From positions 372,001 to 436,000 of the forward strand of contig CAVVSF010000007.1 in assembly GCA_963750915.1 (NCBI GenBank): 64,000 nucleotides of DNA, given 5' to 3'. How positions within the stretch are numbered: the first letter of the stretch is position 1; every line of letters starts with the position of its first letter. This stretch comes from DATBJJ01 sp963750915. GTDB taxonomy: Bacteria > Acidobacteriota > Vicinamibacteria > Vicinamibacterales > 2-12-FULL-66-21. Positions 23,622 through 31,750 of this stretch are shown in pieces. The position numbers were made by a program, and so were the translations under genes. The notes beneath the pieces are model-generated. The model did no database searches. It worked only from the letters and a program-made list of their open reading frames with translations, and was not told the origin of the DNA.

Positions 23622-24597
23622 GTTCGGCGCGCTGCGCGCGCTCGTCCTGACCGCCGGGCTGGGCACCCGGCTTCGCCCCCTCACCTATCTCCGCGCCAAG
23701 GCCGCCGTGCCGATCAACGGCACGCCGCTGGCCGTGCGCACGATCGACTGGCTCGCCGGCGCCGGCATTCGCGACCTCGTGCTCAACCTGCATCATCGGC
23801 CGCAGACAATCGCCGCGCTCGTCGGCGACGGCGCCGACCGCGGCGTGCGCGTCCGCTACTCCTGGGAGCAGCCGGTCCTGGGATCGGCCGGCGGCCCGCG
23901 GCGCGCCCTGCCGCTCGTCACCGACGACGATGAGGATGACTTCCTGATCGTCAACGGCGACACCCTGACCGACCTCGACATCCGGCCGCTCGTCGCCCGC
24001 CACCGTGCCTCCGGCGCCCTGGTGACGATGGCGCTGATCGAGAACCCGCGGCCTGAACAGTACGGCGGCGTTTTGCTCGACGGGGAAGGATGGGTTCGTG
24101 GATTCGCGCCGCGGCTGCCAGCGGGCGCCGGCGCGGGAGCCCGGACGTATCACTTCATCGGCGTGCAGGTCGCGAAGGCGCGGGCGTTCTCGGCGCTCGC
24201 CGACGGCGTGCCGGCGGAGTCGGTCAACAGTCTCTACCCGCAGCTCATTGCCGCAGATTCGCGATCGATCGCGGCGCACGTGACTGGCGCCAGCTTTCTC
24301 GACATCGGCACGCCGCGCGACTGCCTGGAAACGACGCTCCTGCTCGCCGGGCGCGAGGGGGCACGGCTGGTCGGCGCGGGCACGGCAATCCACCCTTCGG
24401 CGGCGCTCAAACGCACCGCGGTATGGGATGATGTGTCGGTTGCCGCCGGCGCCTCGCTCCGCGACTGCGTCGTCGGCGACGGCGTCGCAATTCCAGCAGG
24501 CTCGAGCTTCGAGGGATGCGCGATCGTCCCGGCCGCGGGCAGGCAGGCGAACGGCGATGAGTGGATCGAAGGCGACCTTCTGCTCCGACGCCTGTGA
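23608..24597 (+). CDS. Sugar-1-phosphate nucleotidyltransferase, MurU-like
   Basis: A 329-residue protein. The N-terminal Rossmann-like domain has the pyrophosphorylase signature LTAGLGTRLRPLTYLRAKAAVP, Gly-rich SAGGPRRAL and metal-binding Asp in IVNGDTLTD. The tail (IHPSAALKRTAVWDDVSVAAG) reads like a few left-handed beta-helix turns. The next gene encodes an AmgK-like sugar kinase, so the likely role is MurNAc-1-phosphate uridylyltransfer in peptidoglycan recycling. Mannose-1-phosphate guanylyltransferase is the main alternative. Confidence 0.78.
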   Translation: MADAEFGALRALVLTAGLGTRLRPLTYLRAKAAVPINGTPLAVRTIDWLAGAGIRDLVLNLHHRPQTIAALVGDGADRGVRVRYSWEQPVLGSAGGPRRALPLVTDDDEDDFLIVNGDTLTDLDIRPLVARHRASGALVTMALIENPRPEQYGGVLLDGEGWVRGFAPRLPAGAGAGARTYHFIGVQVAKARAFSALADGVPAESVNSLYPQLIAADSRSIAAHVTGASFLDIGTPRDCLETTLLLAGREGARLVGAGTAIHPSAALKRTAVWDDVSVAAGASLRDCVVGDGVAIPAGSSFEGCAIVPAAGRQANGDEWIEGDLLLRRL

Positions 24598-24665
24598 ACC
24601 CTGAGCCCTGAACCTTGAACCTGAGCCCTGAGCCCTGAGTCCTGAGTCCTGAGTCCTGAGCCTTG
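24597..24665. repeat. Heptad array (CCTGAGC/CCTGAGT units)
   Basis: About nine tandem words occupy nearly the whole gap between the two recycling genes: CCTGAGC, CCTTGAA, then three CTGAGTC copies. The TTG start of the downstream kinase lies within the last word. No complementary arm is nearby, so this array is single-orientation. Confidence 0.8.
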
Positions 24666-25685
24666 AACTCGCCAGCCACCACGCTGCCCGACCAGCGCGA
24701 ACGCATCGACGCTTATCTGACCCAGTCCGGCCTGGCCGCGCGCGCACCGCACGTCGTGCCGCTGACCGGTGACGCCTCCGATCGGCGGTACTACCGCGTC
24801 ATGCTGCCGGACGCGCCGTCCATCGTGCTGTCGCTGTACTCGACGGCATTCGAGTTCGAGACGCTGTCGTTCGTGAACGTGGCGCGGCTGCTCGAGGCGA
24901 TGCCGGTGCCCGTGCCCAGGGTGATTGGCCACCTCGACAAGATCGGCGTCTTGGCGCTCGAGGATCTCGGCGACGTGACGCTGCAGGCCCATCTCGGGGC
25001 CGCCACCGCCGCGGAACACGCGGCGCGCTACCGTCAGGCGGTCGCGCTGCTCGCCGCGCTGCAACGGCGCGGCGCCGAGCTCGCCGACCCGTCCTACGTC
25101 CCGTACGCCATCGCCTTCGACGTCGAGAAGCTGGCATGGGAGCTCGAGTTCTTCACGAAGCACTTCATCGAGGCCTACCGCGGCATCGTCATCGCCGACG
25201 CCGCGCGCGAGGACCTGCGGCAGGCGTTCAAACCACTGATCGAGGAGCTGGCGGCCGAGCCGCGCGTCCTCTGCCATCGCGATTATCACAGCCGCAACCT
25301 GATGCTGCATCAGGACAGGCTCTACATCATCGACTTCCAGGACGCGCGCATGGGGCCCGACACCTACGACCTGGTGTCGCTGTTGCGCGATTCCTACGTC
25401 GACCTGCCCGAGCAGACGGTCGAGGAGCTGATCGCCTATTTCCTGGCCCTGAAAGGTCAGTCGGGCCCGCAGACCGCCTTCCGCGAGCGCTTCGACCTGA
25501 TGGCGCTGCAGCGCAACCTGAAGGCGCTCGGGACGTTCGGCTACCAGACCACGGCGCGCCGCAACCCCGTGTACATCCAGTACATCCCGCGCACCCTGCG
25601 CTACGTTCGCAACAACCTGGCGAACCTGCCGCGGTTCGCGCGGCTGCGGGAGCTGCTCTCGACCCACGTCGACGAGTTCCGCTGA
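24663..25685 (+). CDS. AmgK-like sugar kinase (aminoglycoside phosphotransferase fold)
   Basis: A 340-residue kinase. The conserved start LTGDASDRRYYR binds nucleotide. The catalytic loop CHRDYHSRNLM (Asp, Asn) and metal-binding IIDFQDARMGPDTYDL are typical of AmgK, which phosphorylates MurNAc or GlcNAc at C1. With the MurU-like gene just upstream this forms the two-step anomeric recycling route to UDP-MurNAc. The only plausible start is TTG 24663, formed by the last word of a heptad repeat, so initiation may be weak or altered by the array. Confidence 0.82.
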   Translation: MNSPATTLPDQRERIDAYLTQSGLAARAPHVVPLTGDASDRRYYRVMLPDAPSIVLSLYSTAFEFETLSFVNVARLLEAMPVPVPRVIGHLDKIGVLALEDLGDVTLQAHLGAATAAEHAARYRQAVALLAALQRRGAELADPSYVPYAIAFDVEKLAWELEFFTKHFIEAYRGIVIADAAREDLRQAFKPLIEELAAEPRVLCHRDYHSRNLMLHQDRLYIIDFQDARMGPDTYDLVSLLRDSYVDLPEQTVEELIAYFLALKGQSGPQTAFRERFDLMALQRNLKALGTFGYQTTARRNPVYIQYIPRTLRYVRNNLANLPRFARLRELLSTHVDEFR

Positions 25686-25727
25686 TCCCGGGCCGGCTGC
25701 GGGCGCGTGCTACGATTGAAGGTTCAA

Positions 25728-25838
25728 AAAGGCTCAGGGCTCACGGCTCAGGGCTCAGGCAAGCCTTGAGCCCTGAGGCCCGCGACTCTGAACGCAAGCT
25801 CTTGCCTGAGCCTTGAGCCTTGAGCCCTGAGCCCTTTA
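25728..25838. repeat. Inverted heptad element, GGCTCAG family with conserved centre
   Basis: The left arm (25731-25760) is GGCTCAG words; the right arm (25803-25834) is CCTGAGC/CCTTGAG words. The centre repeats GCGACTCTGA (25782-25791) and CAAGCTCTTGCCTGAGCC (25795-25812), also found at 15247-15278. It ends 4 bases before the ATG of the next gene. Confidence 0.85.
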
Positions 25839-26669
25839 ATGCGTTTCGGTATTTCGACCCACCTGTATCACGGGCGCCGGCTCGAGCGGGATCATCTGGC
25901 GCAGATTGCCGGGTATGGTTTCGAGGCGATCGAGCTGTTCGCGACGCGCAGCCACCTCGACTACCACGACGACGCCGTCATCGCCCGGCTCGGTCAGTGG
26001 CTGGCGGAAACCGGACTGACGCTGAACAGCGTCCACGCGCCGATCACCGACGTCTTCGGCGGCGCCGGTGCGACGACCTACTCGACGGCATCCGGCGCGC
26101 ACGCGGCGCGTGAAGCCGCGGTCGCCGAGGCGGAAACGGCGCTGAAGATCGCGCGGCAGATCCGGTTCGGCCTCCTCGTCCTGCATCTCGGCACGCCGAC
26201 GTCGATGAAGCAGGCGGACGACAATCACCGCGGCGCCGCCGTCCGCAGCGTCGAGGAGATCTGCCGGCTGGCCGACGCGGAGGGCGTCCGCGTGGCGCTC
26301 GAGGTGATCCCGAACCGGCTGTCGCAGCCGTCGGCGCTCGTCGACCTGCTCGAGAACGAGATCGACGCCCGCAACGCCGGCATCTGCCTCGACTTCGGCC
26401 ACGCCCACATGATGGGCGATGTCGGCGACGCCCTCGAGACTGTCGCCGAGCACGTCATCACGACGCACATCCACGACAATCACGGTCGCGAGGATGAGCA
26501 CCTGGTGCCGTACATGGGAACGATCGACTGGGACCTCGCCCTCGTCACGCTGCAGAAGATCGGCTACGAGGGCACGTACATGATGGAGCTCGCCGGCGGC
26601 GATCGGCCGGCCGGCGTCCTGGAGGAAGCGCGCCGGGCCCGGCAGCGGTTCGAGCGCGCGCTGCGCTAA
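25839..26669 (+). CDS. Sugar phosphate isomerase/epimerase (TIM barrel)
   Basis: A 276-residue xylose-isomerase-like TIM barrel (AP_endonuc_2 family). Strand ends carry probable metal ligands: LALEVIPNR-like VRVALEVIPNR (Glu), ICLDFGHAHMMG (Asp, His), TTHIHDNHG (His, Asp) and YMMELAGG (Glu). The substrate is unknown; relatives act on keto-sugars, hydroxypyruvate or inosose. No ribosome site is visible because the start abuts a heptad element. asnS starts 2 bases after the stop, so the two are co-transcribed. Confidence 0.8.
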   Translation: MRFGISTHLYHGRRLERDHLAQIAGYGFEAIELFATRSHLDYHDDAVIARLGQWLAETGLTLNSVHAPITDVFGGAGATTYSTASGAHAAREAAVAEAETALKIARQIRFGLLVLHLGTPTSMKQADDNHRGAAVRSVEEICRLADAEGVRVALEVIPNRLSQPSALVDLLENEIDARNAGICLDFGHAHMMGDVGDALETVAEHVITTHIHDNHGREDEHLVPYMGTIDWDLALVTLQKIGYEGTYMMELAGGDRPAGVLEEARRARQRFERALR

Positions 26670-26671
26670 GC

Positions 26672-27964
<1,293 letters not shown>

Positions 27965-28078
27965 GTTCCGGGGCTTCGGGGTTCGGGGTTCGGGGTTCGA
28001 ATCGAACAATCGACAATCAAGGAAATCGACAGTCAGCACTCGGCAATTCAATCGGCAATCTGCAATCAGCAATCTTCA
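27965..28078. repeat. Two heptad arrays: GGGGTTC words then CAATCNG words
   Basis: 27965-28000 is tandem GGGGTTC; 28001-28078 is a degenerate array ending in clean copies (AATCGGC, AATCTGC, AATCAGC, AATCTTC). The last word runs into the ATG of rimO at 28079. Both arrays keep a 7-base period although their words are unrelated. The second is AT-rich against a GC-rich background. Confidence 0.8.
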
Positions 28079-29567
28079 ATGAAAATAGGCTTCCTCAGCC
28101 TCGGCTGCCCCAAGAACCTCGTCGATGGCGAGGTGATGCTGGGCATGGCGCGCGATGCCGGCCACGAGATCATCAACGACCCGTCGTCGGCCGACGTGCT
28201 GGTCGTCAACACCTGCGCGTTCATCGATTCCGCCAAGCAGGAGTCGATCGACGCGATCCTCGAGATGGCGCAGCAGAAGCGCGACGGGCAGTGCTCACGG
28301 CTGGTCGTCACCGGCTGCCTCGCCGAGCGCTACCGCGACGAGCTGCGGAAGGAGATCCCGGAGATCGACGCCGTGCTCGGCACGGGGGAGGTCGAGGGGA
28401 TTCTGGGAGCTATCGGTAGTCCGGTTGTCCGGTTGTCCGGTAGTCCGGCGGTGCGGTCATCCACTAGTCTGGCAGTGCCGCTGCCGTTCTATGGGGGTAA
28501 AGGAGCGAAAGCTGCGACGGCAGCAAGGACAACCGGTCAACCGGACCGGACAACCGGACAACCGGTCAACCGGACGACCGAGCAACCAGCTCCCCTCCTA
28601 CCTTTATGACGCCGACACGCCCCGTCTGCTGACGACGCCGTCGCATTTCGCCTACGTCAAGATCGCCGAGGGCTGCGACTACACCTGCGCGTTCTGCATC
28701 ATCCCGACGCTGCGCGGCAAGTATCGAAGCCGGACCGGGGAATCGATCGTCCGTGAAGCGCGCGCGCTCGCGGAGCGCGGCGTCCGCGAGCTGCTGCTGA
28801 TCTCGCAGGACACGACCTTCTACGGCATCGACCGGGGCGAGCGCGGGGCGCTGGCGCGGCTGCTGCGCGAGCTGAACGCGATCGAGGGGCTGACCTGGAT
28901 CCGCCTGCTCTACCTCTACCCGACAACCATCACCGACGACGTCCTGGCGGCGATGGCCGAGTGCGAAAAGGTGTGCAGGTATATCGACCTGCCCCTGCAG
29001 CACGCCTCGGCCACGGTCCTCAAGCGGATGCGGCGGCCGGGCAACCGCCGCACGTATGACGCCCTGCTGTCGCGCATCCGCGATCGCGTCCCCGGTGTCA
29101 CTCTCCGGACGACCCTCATCGTCGGCTTCCCGGGGGAGACCGAGGCCGATTTCGCCGAGCTCGACGGTTTCGTCGCCGACACGGCGTTCGATCACGTCGG
29201 CGTGTTCACCTACTCGCACGAGGAAGGCACCCGCGCTTTCGGCCTCGACGACGATGTGGCGGCCGCGGTCAAGACGCGGAGACGGAATGCGTTGATGGCG
29301 CGTCAGAAGAAGATAGTGGCGCGCGCCCATCGCGCCCGGATCGGCACCGAGGTGCCCATCCTGCTGGACGGCCGGTCGCCGGAGCACGAAATGGTCGTCC
29401 AGGGCCGCCTCGAAGGCCAGGCCCCGGACATCGACGCGGTGGTTTACCTCACCGACTGCGACGCCAGCGAGTTCCAGGCAGGCGACCTCATCCGGGCGCG
29501 GATCGTTGCCGCCCGCGGCTACGACCTGGTCGCCGCGCCGCTCGTCGGCGCCGGCGTTCCCGCGTAG
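28079..29567 (+). CDS. rimO: Ribosomal protein S12 methylthiotransferase, interrupted by a palindromic insert
   Basis: RimO adds a methylthio group to an Asp of ribosomal protein S12. The N-terminal MTTase domain (28079-28415) has its three cluster cysteines in LSLGCPKNLVDGE, VNTCAFID and VTGCLAERY. The radical SAM domain has CDYTCAFCIIP, and a TRAM domain ends at 29567. Between them a roughly 170-base repeat element replaces the short linker, and the two halves are in different frames. Total length is 3n+1, so removing one base would give a single protein with about 55-60 inserted residues (Ser/Thr/Gly/Pro/Arg-rich). Otherwise the gene is split. Both frames stay open through the insert. Confidence 0.85.
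28415..28588. repeat. Palindromic 8-nt-period element inserted in rimO
   Basis: The left arm is tandem GTCCGGTT (28418-28447), the right arm tandem GGACAACC/GGTCAACC (28527-28580); they are inverted copies and would pair over 20 or more bases. The centre contains GCTGCCGT (28480-28487) pairing with ACGGCAGC (28517-28524), enclosing AGC-GAAA-GCT, a GNRA-capped hairpin (28504-28513). GGCAG at 28471 could pair instead with CTGCC, giving an alternative fold. A short 8-nt-period array with the same GTCCGG core occurs at 62262. Confidence 0.75.
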
Positions 29568-29676
29568 CGTTCCAGCCGACTCGACCGGCCGCGCGACCGC
29601 GCCATTTTGGCGTTACGCGCGCGTCATGAGCCGCCCGTTCGGCCCCGCGGCAAGCCGCCGAACCTCGATTCAGTGC

Positions 29677-29682
29677 TATATT
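29677..29682 (+). promoter_or_regulatory. -10 element (TATATT) for the rimP operon
   Basis: TATATT at 29677-29682 lies about 30 bases before an attenuator-like hairpin and about 90 bases before the rimP start. No clear -35 is seen. It is the only obvious promoter before the translation-factor cluster. Confidence 0.4.
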
Positions 29683-29711
29683 CTTGGGTGGCAGATTCGA
29701 GTAAGGCACCC

Positions 29712-29740
29712 GAGTGGGCCTGTGCCCACTCTTTGTTTTT
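29712..29740 (+). terminator. Rho-independent terminator/attenuator in the rimP leader
   Basis: GAGTGGGC (29712-29719) pairs perfectly with GCCCACTC (29724-29731) around a CTGT loop and is followed by TTTGTTTTT. Its position in the leader of rimP-nusA-infB, after a promoter and before the first gene, suggests attenuation, perhaps autoregulation through NusA. A GAGTGGGC/GCCCACTC hairpin in this position is commonly seen in rimP-nusA leaders. Confidence 0.8.
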
Positions 29741-29769
29741 AGGGCCGCTTTTTCGCGGTCACGGTGAGC

Positions 29770-30273
29770 ATGGCGTCGGAACGACTGGCCGCTGTTCGTG
29801 AAACGGCCGAGCGCGTGGCGCAGAGCTACGGGCTCGAGATCTTCGACGTCCAGCTGCGCCGCGAATCGATCGGGATAGTGCTCCGGGTGGTCATCGATCG
29901 CCCCGACCGCGGCGTCGTGGAGACGCCCGAGGAGGCGGTGGGTATCGAGGACTGCCAGAAAGTCAGCCACGACCTGAGCGCGATTCTCGACGTCGAAGAG
30001 GAGCAGCTGGGCGAATCGGCGCTCGGCCAGCACTACACCCTGGAGGTGTCGTCGCCGGGCCTGGATCGGCCGCTGCGGCACGAAGCCGACTACCGGCGTT
30101 TCGCCGGCCGGCTCGCCAAGGTGGTGACGACGACGCCGATCGAGGGACAGTCGGCGTTTTCGGGACGCATCACGGGCCTCGAGGCGGGCGTCCTCCTGCT
30201 CGAGGAAGGCCGGAAGTTGCACCGTGTGCCGGTGGCCGCGATCAAGCGCGGGCAACTGGCAGTCGAGTTTTGA
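29770..30273 (+). CDS. rimP: Ribosome maturation factor RimP
   Basis: A 167-residue protein required for 30S subunit maturation. The N-terminal domain includes YGLEIFDVQLRRESIGIVLRV and VGIEDCQKVSHDLSAILD. The family signature YTLEVSSPGLDRPL is at residues 98-111, followed by an SH3-like C-terminal domain (FSGRITGLEAGVLLL). ATG 29770 is preferred over an in-frame GTG 6 bases upstream; GGTGAG lies before it. It leads the rimP-nusA-infB cluster. Confidence 0.93.
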   Translation: MASERLAAVRETAERVAQSYGLEIFDVQLRRESIGIVLRVVIDRPDRGVVETPEEAVGIEDCQKVSHDLSAILDVEEEQLGESALGQHYTLEVSSPGLDRPLRHEADYRRFAGRLAKVVTTTPIEGQSAFSGRITGLEAGVLLLEEGRKLHRVPVAAIKRGQLAVEF

Positions 30274-30275
30274 GC

Positions 30276-30398
30276 CGCTGACAGCTCTCAGCTGTCCGGC
30301 GGTCAGCAGCGGGCGGACACGCGCCCGGATCTGCAGACGGATGAAGAACGAACGAGAACGGCTGACAGCTGAGAGCTGACGGCCGAGAGCTGAGATCC
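30276..30398. repeat. Heptad element with GCTGACA/GCTGAGA words, inverted
   Basis: The left part has CTGACAGCTCTCAGCTGTCC, the right part tandem GCTGACA, GCTGAGA, GCTGACG, GCCGAGA, GCTGAGA (30361-30393). The words AGCTCTCAGCTG and CAGCTGAGAGCT are complementary, so the two ends can pair around about 60 bases of GC-rich sequence. It fills the rimP-nusA gap and ends 5 bases before the nusA ATG. Confidence 0.75.
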
Positions 30399-31662
30399 AT
30401 GGCTACCACGACCAATCCGCTGCTCCAGCAGATCGACGCCATCGCGAAGGAAAAGGGCGTCGAGCCGGAGATCATCATCGGCGCCGTCCAGGACGCGCTC
30501 GAAGCGGCCGCGCGCAAGCGCTACAAGAGCGAAGCGCTGCGCGCCCGGTTGAACCCCGAGACCGGGCAGTTCGACCTCTACGCCGTCAAGACGATCGTCG
30601 CCGAGGTGACCGACGAGTCGACGCAGATCTCCCTCGACGAGGCCCGCAAGATGTACGGCGACGAGGCCGAGGTCGACATGGAGATCGAGTTCCCGCGGCC
30701 GACGGAGGATCTCGGGCGCATCGCGGCGCAGACCGCCAAGCAGGTGATCTTCCAGAAGGTCCGCGAGGCCGAGCGCGAGAACGTCTACGGCGAGTACAGC
30801 CAGCGCATCGGCGAAGTCGTCAACGGCATGGTCAAGCGCTTCGAGAATGGCGACATCATCGTCGACATCAACGGCCGGACCGAGGCGCAGCTGCCGCGCA
30901 AGGAACAGTCGCGGGCGGAGAACTACACCACCGGCGACCGCGTCCGGGCCGTGATCCGCGGCGTCAATCGCAGCGCCAAGGGGCCGCAGATCGTCCTGTC
31001 GCGCACGGATCCGGCGCTCCTCATCAAGCTGTTCGAGCAGGAAGTGCCGGAAATCTACGACGGTACGGTGATGATCCGCGGCGCCGTGCGCGAGGCCGGC
31101 GACCGCGCCAAGGTCGCAGTCTACTCGCGCGAACGCGACGTCGACCCGGTCGGAGCCTGCGTCGGCATGAAGGGCACCCGCGTCCAGTCGATCATCCGCG
31201 AGCTCCGCGGCGAGAAGATCGACATCGTCGAGTGGTCGGAAGACCCGATCCTCTTCGTCACCAACGCGATCAGCCCGGCCAAGGTGCAGCGCGTGTCGAT
31301 CGTCGACGACGCCGAGCGGGTGATGGAAGTCGTCGTCGAGGACAAGCAGCTGTCGCTGGCGATCGGCAAGAAAGGCCAGAACGTCCGCCTGGCGGCGAAG
31401 CTGACCGGCTGGAAGATCGACATCAAGAGCGAGGAAGAGAAGCGCAAGGAAGTCGAGATTCAGCTCGGCGCGCTCGAGATCGGCGAACCGGCGGCTGACG
31501 CCGGCGAGGCCACCGGGGAAGCCGAGGCCGAAGCCGAGGCCGTCGCCACCGATGGCGCCGACGTGATGGCTGCCGACGGGGCCGAGGCCGAGCCGGCGGC
31601 GCCGGAAGCGGCCGGAAGCGGCGGAGACCGACGAGAACACGAACGCCGACACCGAGAAGTAG
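30399..31662 (+). CDS. nusA: Transcription termination/antitermination factor NusA, probable late frameshift
   Basis: NusA binds RNA polymerase and RNA to control pausing, termination and antitermination. The N-terminal polymerase-binding domain spans residues 1-130; the S1 domain includes VVNGMVKRFENGDIIVD. Two KH domains follow, with VGACVGMKGTRVQSIIREL and SLAIGKKGQNVRLAAKL. As read, the frame ends at 31679 with an arginine-rich tail (GGDRREHERRHREV). Removing one C near 31612 gives the more natural acidic tail PEAAEAAETDENTNADTEK and a stop at 31660-31662. The end given here assumes that correction. Confidence 0.92.
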
Positions 31663-31750
31663 TCGGGCGTCGAGGATAGACCGCGCGAAGGCGCGCCGGC
31701 GGTTAACGCGCGGCGACCACGAGCGTAAAGCGCAGCACGTAGAGAGGTAA

